The notes under the pieces were generated by a model. The model was not told where the DNA came from. It was given only the letters and a program-made list of their open reading frames with translations, and searched no databases. The position numbers and the translations under genes are program-made. This document shows, in pieces, positions 32,570-42,814 of a stretch of 64,000 nucleotides of DNA. This DNA comes from Buxus sempervirens. Its lineage: Eukaryota; Streptophyta; Magnoliopsida; Buxales; Buxaceae. Location: contig OX387183.1 in assembly GCA_947561395.2 (NCBI GenBank), forward strand, positions 13,691,402-13,755,401, in the 5' to 3' direction. Numbering within the stretch: position 1 is the stretch's first letter; every line of letters starts with the position of its first letter.

Positions 32570-34942
32570 TAATCAAACATTTCTGGGTCCTTTCGTCCCT
32601 AAGGTATACAAGTAATTGGGCAGAAGTGCCAAATAAGATAAATGGCATATAAACCATTCCAAATGCACCCAAATCAAAGGATTAAGGTCATTTTGAACAT
32701 ATTCACCTAAATTGAACAAATTAACTCAACTCAAAGGTGAAAATACAAAATAAAAGTTGGTTCAAACCAAAAAACAGGTCAGGTACCTCAATTTGGGGAT
32801 TAAGTGTACATTGGGCTCTTTTTACCCAATTTGACCACTTAACCCATTCTAAGTGAAGTAAATGATAAAAAAAAATTGGTTCAAATAACCAACCAAATCT
32901 TGCTTCAATCTTAGGAATTGAATTTGGAAATTACCATAAGCTTTAAAAACATATTTCAAGCTCAAAACTCAATCCAATGCGAAGAGAGCTTAATTCATTC
33001 CTAAAATGGGGCAATACCCAACCAATCTGTAAATAAGAAGTCTTTAATCATAAAGTGTTCAAACTTTTAAGATTTCTTCCAAAGAGTAATTGGGTCACTT
33101 GGAAACCTTTGAATTCCAAGCAAATAATCATTTAAAAATCCAATGAAAGAAAATTTCAAATAAATCACCACCTTAAAGGCAAATTGAGTCTCTTTTTAAC
33201 TCAAAACACCTAAGGGGGGGGGGGGGGGGGGAAATCAAAAATATTTTAGGCATCTGAAAGCCTTGGAATTTCAGAAAATCAAATCATAGGACCCCTGGAA
33301 GCCTGAAATTCCAGATCTTTTTCAAAATCTTCATAGACCTTCTAAAGCCTGAATTTAGAAACTCATAGGATCCCTGGAAGCCAGAAATTCCAGATCTTTT
33401 TCAAAATCTTCATAGGCCTTCTAAAGCCTGAATTTAGAAAATCATAGGCACTTGGAAGCCTGCGTAATTTCAAGGGGCTGTGGAAGCCTCAATTCCAACC
33501 TTGGTCGGTCTTTTTCGCACCAACCAATTCATAGGTTCCTGAAAGCCTGCATAATTTTAGGAGGTTGTGGAAGCCTTAATTCCAAAGCATAAGCCCTTGG
33601 AAGCTTGCATAATTCCAAGTCTCGAGTTTGTCTAAAGACTTTTACTTTGGACATCTCATCTTTTGTGGGATATGTTGGAAGCCCTAGAATTTTCCAATAT
33701 TAGTTAGTCTTTTTCGTACCAACCAATGCATAGGCCCTTGAAAGCCTGCGTAATTTCAAGAGGCTGTGGAAGCCTTAATTCCAAAGCATAAGTCCTTGGA
33801 AGCTTGCGTAATTCCAAGTTGTGATTTGTCTAAGGACTTTTACCTTAGGCATCTCATTTTTGTGGGACGTTGGAAGCCCTAGAATATTCCAGCATTGGTG
33901 GGTCTTTTTCGTACCAACCAATTCATAAGCCCTTGGAAGCTTGCGTAATTCCAAGTTGTGATTTGACTAAGGACTTTTACCTTAGGAATCTCACTTTTGT
34001 GGGATGTTGGAAGCCCTAGAATATTCTAACAAATCCTTTGGATGGTCTTTTCCATACCAACCAATTCATAGGCCTCTAGAAGCCTGAGTAATTCTAGAAA
34101 CCTTTTGCTTGGGCCGTCTAAAAGCCTCTGAATTTTAGACACAACCTTTTTGGGCCGTCTATAAGCCTTTAAATTATAGACACATATCTTGGGCCGTCTA
34201 AAAGCCTCTGAATTTTATACACCCTTTTTGGGCCGTTTGAAAGCCTCTGAATTTCAAACATCATTTCTTTTTGGCCGTCTAAAAGCCTCTGAATTTTAGA
34301 CACCTGCATAAGCCTCTAGAAGCTTGCGTGATTCTAGAACCCACTCATAGGACTTCTGAAAGCCTGAAATTTCAGAATTTATCTCTTGGGCCATCTAAAA
34401 GCCTCTGAATTTTAGACACAACCTTTTTGGGTTGTTTGAAAGCCTCTGAATTTCAAACATAATTTCTTTTGGACCGTCTAAAAGCCTCCAAATTTTAGAC
34501 ACCTCATAGGCCTTCTAAAGCCTGAATTTAGAAAAATCATAGGATTTTTGAAAGCCTTTAAATTTCAGAACTCATATCTTGGGCCGTTTAAAAGCCTCTG
34601 AATTTTAGACATTTCTCATTTTTTGGGACCTTTTGGAAGCCCTTAAATTCCATATTCTTTTGGATGGTCATTTGTACCAACCACTTCTCCTCACAAGGTC
34701 AATTTTGACCAAAACAAAAACAAACAAAAAAAAAGAAAGAAAAATTTAAAAATAAGAAAAACAAAAGAAATTGTAATTCAAACTCATGTTCACCAAAACA
34801 TGCATACATGCATTCTTGAAAGTGTGTGAGTTTAACTTGAAATGTGCACTAACTATGTTTCTTTTCTTTTATTTCAAAAGGTCTTCGGCTCCTACCTGCA
34901 ACCATTGCTCCCAGGTGCTCTCAGAGACTAAGATCTGCCACC
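32570..34942 (+). other. Ogre-1 leader, second part, with the hairpin array
   Basis: Non-coding continuation of the Ogre-1 leader after the Sirevirus. A run of 18 G lies at 33214-33231. From 33253 to 34660 it is filled with short inverted repeats (separate entry). From 34690 to 34880 the sequence is A-rich and leads into gag. Confidence 0.7.
33253..34660 (+). repeat. Array of about 30 short hairpins with conserved core and varying stems
   Basis: Each unit is an imperfect palindrome of 20-25 bp with a core AAGCCT(n)AATT. Examples: TCTGAAA-N9-TTTCAGA (33253-33275), TTCTAAA-N7-TTTAGAA (33340-33360), CTTGGAA-N10-TTCCAAG (several), GTCTAAAA-N9-TTTTAGAC (34116-34140), GTCTATAA-N9-TTATAGAC (34157-34181), GTTTGAAA-N9-TTTCAAAC (34235-34259), TCTAGAA-N10-TTCTAGA. 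Stem changes on one side are matched on the other. Units are separated by short phrases such as TTGGGCC or CATAGG. In the transcript they would form a run of small stem-loops before gag. Confidence 0.88.
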
Positions 34943-36848
34943 ATGAACCCTATTGAAGAACGATCTACTGTGTCTGCTGAAGCCTTTGCTCAACTGCAAG
35001 AGCAAGTGGCTGGGATGACCAAACTACTGGAGAATCTACTGGCTAACCAAGCAGCCCAAGCCCAGACGCAAGCGCAATAGGCACAAGCTCAGGCTCAGGT
35101 TCACCAAGCCTCTTCTTCCCACAATGCACCACCACCAGCACAACCTATCCAACCTCCACCACCAGCACAACCCATTCCACCTCAACCTGAATTCCACCAA
35201 CCTATCTCTAAGCCTATCTTGATCAGGGAAGAGGAGTCTGAATTTGAGAAAGAGAAAGAGAAGGAGAAGGAGAAGGAAAGACTGAGAATGGAAACAGAGA
35301 AGAAATTTTTCGAGAGACTGGAATCACTCCAGGAGGAACTGAGGGAAGTCAAGGGGGTTAACACGTTCGGAGGCACAAATTTTGATGATCTTTGCCTCTA
35401 CCCTGACATATGCTTACCGACCAAGTTTAAGTGCCCGGATTTTGACAAATACGACGGCACTGGCTGCCCAATGAGCCATCTGAAGCTCTACTGTGGGGCA
35501 TTGTGCCAATTTGGCTGGGATGACGGCATTTTGATCCAACTATTCCAGAGGAGCCTGACTGGGGCAGCCTTGAGGTGGTTTGCAACTGTAGACCATGGCA
35601 AGATCGGGAGGTGGAAATATCTGGCCGATGCCTTCCTAGCTCAATACCGCTTTAACTCAGACATTGTGCCAGATCGGTACGATATGATGAAGATGAGCAA
35701 AGGAAGGGAAGAGACAGTTAGGCAGTATGCCAAGAGGTGGAGAGAAGCTGCCTCCCAAGTAAGGCCGCCAATGATGGAGCCCGAAATGACCTCCACCTTT
35801 ATCGGCACACTGGGGCAGCCATTTTACAATCATCTCGTGGGTCAGACTACCACCAGTTTCGCCGCCTTAGTGCAAGTGGCCGATCGGATTGAAGATGGAG
35901 TAAGATCAGGGAGGATCATCGACTACTCTGCCGCAACCGGCCAATCAGATGCATCTGCCTCCTTTGCTCAGAAAAAGGGGAATGGAACAAGAAGGAATGG
36001 AGGAATGAAAGAAGGGGATGAATATGGTACAACTCCAATCTGCAAAGAAACCCCTCCAAATCAACATTTCTGCACCCCCATCCATGACAATCCAACCACA
36101 AACCACCTTTCAAAACCCTCTCAATGTCAATGTTCCTCAGCAAGCAATGCCTTACCAAAGGAAGGTCTTTTCGAAAGAGGAGAGAGAAGCTTGGATGGCG
36201 TCCAGAAGGAACAGGGTCTTTTCCCCTCTTCCCGTGACTCCATCCCAGCTTTTGCCAACCCTGTTAAATGCAGGGTATGTTACTCTGAAAGAACCATATC
36301 CTAATGCTTCAAAGGGAAAGAATTTTGATCCCTCCACCACTTGTGATTACCATATGGGTGCACCAGGACACCCTACAGACAAGTGTTGGCTTTTAAAACA
36401 TGCCATCCAGGATTTGATCGATCAGAAGACCCTGCAGTTTAACACAGTTGCTCCCTCTCCCTCTGGGACTGACATTGGTCAAAATCCTCTACCCCAGCAC
36501 AATGGGGCAGGCCCCTCCAATTTCGTGGAAGCCATCTCTTCTGGACCTAGGACTTTTGATCCCTCGCAGCTGATTGCGCTTATAGGGACGTCCGTTAAGG
36601 TCTATTTTGACAAAGAAGAGGTAGAGGAACAGATCAGTGTCATTCCTGGAAGGAAAAGAAACGGCAAGATTGCTGAGGACATTGACTCCTCTCTAGTCTG
36701 GGTCGCATCTTTCATGGCCCAAATCAATGCCTCCAAACCACCTTCTATGCCCAAAGCCACGGGTGAGCCTGAGCCACTGCCACAAGAGCAACAGGATTTC
36801 ACAGAAGGAGCCGGGACATTCTTTGCAATGGCAGAGAATGAGGAATAA
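34943..36848 (+). pseudogene. Ogre-1 gag, broken by a stop and a frameshift
   Basis: Capsid-type protein of a Tat/Ogre-like Gypsy element. The frame opens at ATG 34943 (MNPIEERSTVSAEAF) and meets an in-frame TAG at 35078-35080 within a Gln/Ala-rich stretch, where neighbouring codons are CAA/CAG. It then continues through an acidic coiled-coil segment to the retrotransposon gag domain (FQRSLTGAALRWFATVDHGK at about 35545-35605, then AQYRFNSD). Near 35985-36020 the frame shifts by one base. The rest continues to 36848 with a CX2H-type knuckle in the wording CDYHMGAPGHPTDKCWLLKH, as in Tat/Ogre gags. After the TAA at 36846 the same frame resumes with MPFMDWAVVQDQV, so that stop may also be acquired. 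The start of the second element's gag at 63113 is a homologue. Confidence 0.85.
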
Positions 36849-39830
36849 GAAGAAGCAGAAAGAAAGATGCCTTTCATGGATTGGGCAGTCGTTCAAGATC
36901 AAGTAATGTCACTTCTTCCAAGGGCTGAGCATGATGCCCTTTATATGAAGACAATTGCTGATCAAAGAAAGGAATTCTTGCCTCAACCAGCAAAAGATGG
37001 AAATTTTTGCAAAATCGGAGAAAAATCAACTTTTGCCTTTGAGAACAGGGGCAATTTTCGAATTCCCACGTTCTCTGAAAAGAAACCCCCATAGAAAGAA
37101 TGCACATTTCCTGAGGATCCTAAGGAGCCTTGTTCTCAGGAAGTGATTTCAATAAAGGCTCCTGAAAAGAAACTTTTCTCCCTTAAGAATTTTTTTAGAA
37201 AAAGAAAAAAAAAAGAGGTTTTCAACAGGGTCCTTTTTACTTATGAGTCATATCTTCCATTAAATTTCATGAAGTTGAATATAACTTCGACAATGGGCTC
37301 AATTTCGAGACCAAAATCAAAGAAAACGACACTCTATATGAAAAATCAAATCTTTTTAAGTGTCATGAGAAGAATATTTTGCAAAATTTTGAAATGACCA
37401 ATCTTATGAACTTTGGAATCAAAGATGACCCGTAGTTTTCACTTGAAAGTAGCAAGTGCAGAAATTTATTTCATTTGGATTCAGAGAGGGTTGCATCATT
37501 TGCTCGTCAAGGAGAAGCCAAAGGTGAAGATATTGAAAGAAGAAGTTTTTTGCATTTTTGACTCTGAAGATGAATCCAAGTTTGCACTCTGCATTGGAAA
37601 ATATGGAAAGATTTGGATCCTTGGTTGAGATATGAAGTGCGATTCAGCTACAAAGTCTAATGAAAATGAAGCTTGATTCAAGAGGCTAATCTGGTGAGAA
37701 GGATGTTTTATGGTTGAAATTTTGTCTTGACACAAAAAAAAAAAAAAAAAAAAGAAGAAGAAAAAAAAAATTCCTGAGCCAGTCATATAGTGCAACTCTA
37801 GCAAGTTTGAAAATTCAAATTTTGCTTAAAATGATAAGAGGCCTTTCTTTCTTATATCCCTGAAATCTTTGAAATCCCTAGTTAGACCCTTTGAGCTTTA
37901 TAAATTTTTCCAAATAACCTAAATTGGGAATTGTAACTCCACACTAGGGCAAATTTTTTAAGGCATGAAAGAAGAAGAATGAAAGGACAAAATTAAAAAA
38001 GAAGAAGGGAGCACTATTTGAATTTCAAAATGGATTTTGAAGATGTTTTCAGAAAAGGGGGCAAAGAAATGAAAAAAGAAAAAAGAACAAGAAGAAAGAT
38101 GAAAAAAAAATCATCAAATGCCATGGGATATTTGGAGAATGTTTTCCGAAAGGGGCATTAAAAATTGCAAAGAGAAGAAAAGAAATTCAATACCGGGGTG
38201 AAAGTTCTAAAGGAAGAAGAACTTCAATACTGGAGGCAACTTTTGTATTCCAAGGAAAGAAATGCCTTAAGAATTACAATCTCAGTTAACCCATTTGATC
38301 ATATAGTGTTTGAGCCTTTTATCCCTTTTCTTCCTAAACAAAAACCAAGCCTATATTTCGTCCCATTCATAAGCCCTCTTTGATTAAGAAATTTTGAATT
38401 AAGGCAAGTATGACTACATATGCTTCTGGTAATGAAGGATTAAAAAGAAAAAAAAAGAAGAAGAAAAAAAAATGGAGAAAATGTAGTGAAAACCCAGAAA
38501 GGCACTACATGGTAAATAATCAACCATCTACAAGGAGAAAACCAATGACGTCATATGAGAAGAGAAGTCCATGATTGTCATGAAATATGAGGGAGTTTTC
38601 ATATCATGGATGCAAGAAACAACTTTTTCAAGTTCAAGGTCTTTCCAAACCAGGGCAAAATGGTCAGATTGAAAGAGCTGTCATATCTGGAGCATCAATT
38701 GACAAGCCAATGGTCATAGGAATGAGTCTAAAGGTTCCGAAGGCTTATTTTGGTCTTTCTTCATTTTCTGAAATAATCTTCTCATTATTCAACTTGATTT
38801 TAATTCTTTTGGACTATATGCTAATAAGTGATTGGATCATTTTTTCAAAAACAAAAGAAAAAACAAAAAAAGCAAAAATTATATTTTGGCCTATGATGAG
38901 CATCTATGTCTTTTCATAAAACATTGGTTTTGCAAGCATTAGAGAATTCTGAGGCCACTAATATAAAACCTATTTTTTTTATATGCACTTTTGCATTCTT
39001 TTATAAGGATTTCTTTTTATATAGGCAAAAAAAAAAAAAAAAATTCATCTCTGCTGTGAGGTAAGTGCATTTCCAAAGCATCAAGACTAGGGCATTCTCA
39101 ATTTCCTTTGCTTCTAAATCCTCAATGAAAGGAATCGTATCATCCTAAAGATTGGGCAATGCCTCCAAACAAGAGCCCCTATCTTTCAATCATAAAGATG
39201 GCATTCAGTTTGGTAGTAAGAAGGCATGAAAGAGAGAACATGGGCAGTAAGGGTATGAGGTTAGATCAACAGATCATGATTCTCAAATCCAGCAGTCAAG
39301 AAGAGGGCATTCACTTGAGCAGTTAAAAAACATGAAAGCAGGTTATGGGCAGCGAGGGCACATACATCATTAGTGAGAGAGCAAAAAGATGAAAAAGCAA
39401 AAGCAAATTGCAGAATATTCAAGCACAGGTTTGGGCAGCACATGGCACCCAGGTAAGTCAATAAAAACCAAATCATGGAAAATTCAATGAAATATTTCCT
39501 TCCTTATTTTTGAGCTGCAAAGTGAAAAACATCAAAAGCAATTGAGTTTGCGGAGGTCAATTTTAAATCCACCTTCTTTTGAAAATTTGCTTGGCTCAGA
39601 TTTCTTTTCATAGCCACGAGAGCTCCAAGAAATCTGAGATAAGGAAGAGACGCCACCCCATCAGACTTCTAGCAGGGGTTTCATTGGTTATCTTCAAATC
39701 CATGTTTTTTATCACTCATTTGTTTGACTAAACCAAGTTCAACTGATGAGATGTCTTTCAAACGTGCAATTTTGAGTTGTGTCTATTCTTTGCTGTTCAT
39801 TGTGTTACAACTCCAGCAAAGAGGGGCAGT
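36849..39830 (+). other. Ogre-1 degenerate 3' internal region, no pol
   Basis: About 3 kb with no reverse transcriptase, integrase or protease motif in any frame. It is A/G-rich, with GAAGAAGAAAAAA tracts at 37190, 37730, 38080 and 38450 and an A-run near 39020. Several frames of 60-110 codons are compositional artefacts. It ends at the purine tract CAAAGAGGGGCAGT (39817-39830) before the 3' LTR. Confidence 0.7.
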
Positions 39831-42717
39831 TGTAGACACCCCAAAATTGCACGATTTTTGATAAATCTTGAAGGAGAGAAATATTTTATTGGTAATTTCA
39901 ATTCTTAGCATTGGGTTTGAGATCCTTAACCCATTTGAATCCAAAGCCGCAAAGGAAAAGGCCCAAATTCAATATTTTATGCAAAGCCAAACTTTTTCGG
40001 GTTGAATTTTGTTAACTTTTGACCCCAGAAAATGAAATATTTTTTAAAGCAAGATTTGAAGATAATTTTTCCCGGTAATCAGGTTTTTAGCAATGTTATT
40101 GCATAAATGAATTTTTTGAGATTTTTAATCTTGACAAATACCTTTGTATCAACATGTTGAATCTTTTTACCGGACCTGAAAAACCGGAATTTAGCCTGGA
40201 ACTGGAAAGTTGACTTTTTATTCACTTGGAATTTGGGTCTGGAAATATTTTTAATGGATTCAAATGGGGGGGTGTTTGCTTATTTACATGTAATATCTTA
40301 AGTAAATGGATATTAAAAAAATACGAGGACATTTACTTAAACGATATTACATGTAAATAAGCCTGGCCTGTGCAGTTAAGGCTTAAAACCAACCAAAAAT
40401 GTGCTGACCGTAGTATATGTGCGGTTTTTGAGAATTTGGTCTCAACCGCCCTGTATGTACGGTTGCAACCGTATACACAGCACGGTTGATATTCATGCTT
40501 ATCGCGCGGGTTGCCACGTGGCTTCCGGAAGCTTCGGCCGTTGGGACACGTCGACAGCAATCATGACGAGCGTAACTGAATTGAACCGCCCTGTATGTGC
40601 GGTTGAGATGAATTTGCATAAAAACCGCACATATAGGACGGTTCTGTAGAAACCGTACTGTGTATACGGTTTTGGTTGTTTCGGGGATTTGCGAAAAAGC
40701 TCGATCTCTGAGCCTTATTTATGCACATTACCTCTCTCTCAGGGACTTGAACTCCCTATTTCACCCTCCGAAACTTGCTGAATTACTCCAATTCAAGCCT
40801 TGGAGGAGAATTGGAATAATCTAGAAGGCTTTTTTGGCCTACCCTTGGGACTCTTCTACCCTTGGCTTGGCCTATAAATATAGAGGTCCTCCTCTTGCAA
40901 ATGGCTGAGAATTTGAAGCTTGGAAGCTCTGGAAGAAGAGGGAAAACTCTGCTGGATTGCTGCCTCAAGTGTTCAAGCTACCAAAGGTAAAGCTCCATTT
41001 GATTTTCTTGTTTCCTCTTTACATTCAACTCTCCACTTCTACCTTTCTGTAGTGTAAAGCCAGTGTGTGATTGTTTGCAAGCCCCAAACCTCTTCCAAAG
41101 TACCTGGGAATCCTCTCTAGCCGTAAAACGTGAAGAGAGAGCCTTGGGAAAAGGAAGGTGGAATGGACCCTTTAGGCTTAGAACCTACATATGATGAAGA
41201 GCATGTTTATTGGTTATTTTGAACCTATGGTTGCTTCTCTGATCTGTTTTTGTATTTACCTATGGAGAAGATGCACAAATCCATGCTCTCAATAGCAATG
41301 GATTCAAACCTTCTCCTAGAAATGTGATTTTCCACACCTCTCCACACACTTTTCACTATTTTCATCAAATAGGCTAGATCTTGGACTTTCCATGTTCAAT
41401 ATGGAAAATCTGATATCCCAGGCCTTAGAATGAACTTTTAGAACTTCATGAGTTGTTTTTCATGATTTTAAGTTGTTTTGGTCGAAATCATATGCACACA
41501 TGCACCATTTTAGCTTTCTATTCAAAAATATTTCAAAACAGGGCAGCATCTGTAGACTGTCTTGGAATGCTCATAACTTCATCCTCCGGATGAATTTTTG
41601 AGTGATTCCAAAGACATAAGATAGATGAGTATGTCTAGTTTATATCTGGAAAGTTTCGTCCACTTTTATGTAGCCAATTTTTGACATCATCTGCTCAAAG
41701 TTTGTAAGACAGTTCAGCCCAGATTGCTGAACTAGCCGCTTTGATGGTGCACCATTTGCTCAACTTTAATCCGTTTTGAGTGATTCTAATTCCTGAGTTT
41801 TCCTTGAGAAGTCTATTTTCATTTCCAACTGGTTTCAGCAGATTTTGATTTGATTTAAGGCCTGTGTGCTAGATTGACTCAGAGGTGCTCGCTGGCATAG
41901 TCCAGAGCTAATCTGTGGTCTTCTAGGCCTGTTCAAGGGAGCACACAAGCCACATCCGGATAGAGTTTGGGGTAAGGCTTATCTCTTTGGAAATATGGCA
42001 CTATATACTTCCCCCATACCAATTTTCATGAATTTTTATTGAGCCAAACTCCACGAATAGGACTTTGAAAATGCCTACTCATCACTTTTTCTGAGTTATA
42101 AACAGCAAATTTCAGATGTGGATTTCTCTCTCATTTTGAATTGGATTGAGCTGAAATTTTTAATGTAGACTCTACTACATACCAGTTTTCAAATGGCTTT
42201 GGTTTCATTGGATTTGGATTTAAATTGAGTGAGTTATGGTTAATCGAAGCTTTTAAGCCCTTTTAGCCAGATTTTTCCAAATTTGCCTTGAATTGGTTTT
42301 GCTTCAATTTTCACTTTGATTTTTATTCACTCATGAAGTTCTAAGAGGTGATATATCCATGAAGAGAGTTTATATTTATTGGACTACTCATGTGGAATAA
42401 TCACTTACATTTTGCTTACTTTTAAGCAACCTTTGTCTATTTTGATTAGCAAACAATCCTTAGTATGAGCAAGCATGTGGCAACCGTCTTGGACGGATGA
42501 GTGAGGGTGCCTAACACCTTCCCCACTCATAGCTAATTCCCTTTACCTGATCTCTGGATTTTTCCTGGTATTAGAGCTACTTTGGCTCTATTTGGCTTCT
42601 ATGAATCCTTTGGTATCCATTCACACCTTAAGATGGATGGTGGCGACTCTTTACATTTTATCGATCCCCGCGTGACGATATCGGAAGTCATCCGAGATGA
42701 CATTTCCATGTCTCACA
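39831..42717 (+). repeat. Ogre-1 3' LTR (2887 bp)
   Basis: It runs TGTAGACACCCCAAAATTGC...CATGTCTCACA. It contains an 85-bp near-perfect palindrome (40278-40362), six 21-bp dyads (40406-40426, 40444-40464, 40467-40487, 40584-40604, 40623-40643, 40651-40671), and a TATA box TATAAATA (40873-40880). CACTA-1 sequence resumes at 42718 (GTGTTAATTGTAAG). Confidence 0.92.
40278..40362. repeat. 85-bp palindrome in the Ogre-1 LTR (MITE-like)
   Basis: The arms start GCTTATTTACATGTAATATC and run about 31 bp; the opposite arm ends GATATTACATGTAAATAAGC. About 20 bp of TA-rich loop separates them. The same structure is at 14537-14619 in the inverted LTR. It either arose within the LTR family or is a small inserted foldback element. 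Confidence 0.8.
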
Positions 42718-42814
42718 GTGTTAATTGTAAGTATTATACGACTTTTTCATTTTGTATCTTCTAATTTTCTTTCACGAACATATTCAAATTGAATGTATCA
42801 ATTCTTTTCCCCAG

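Larger units (their letters stand above)
12183..42717 (+). mobile_element. Tat/Ogre-like Gypsy element (Ogre-1), rearranged and non-autonomous
   Basis: The element lies inside exon 3 of the CACTA-1 transposase. It has a 3' LTR (39831-42717), a primer site TGGCGACTCTGCTCGGGA at 17156 (the tRNA-Arg type of Tat/Ogre elements), a long leader, a broken gag and a purine tract at 39818-39830. No protease, reverse transcriptase, RNase H or integrase is recognisable, so it is a gag-only derivative. The left end is abnormal: a full LTR in inverted orientation (12183-15061) is joined to a 5'-truncated direct LTR (15065-17153). The expected 5-bp TSD is not intact: GTGTT follows the 3' LTR, while the left side reads CTTGGTGT, with GTGT overlapping the inverted LTR terminus. 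Without the nested Sirevirus it is about 16.8 kb. Confidence 0.85.

Noticed and set aside
33253..34660. CRISPR-like repeat and spacer pattern
   Set aside because: The conserved core is inside each palindrome, unit spacing is irregular, the host is a plant genome, and no cas genes exist.
37734..37770. Poly(A)-like tract as a LINE tail
   Set aside because: It is one of several A/G-rich tracts in the Ogre-1 filler; no endonuclease or reverse transcriptase precedes it.
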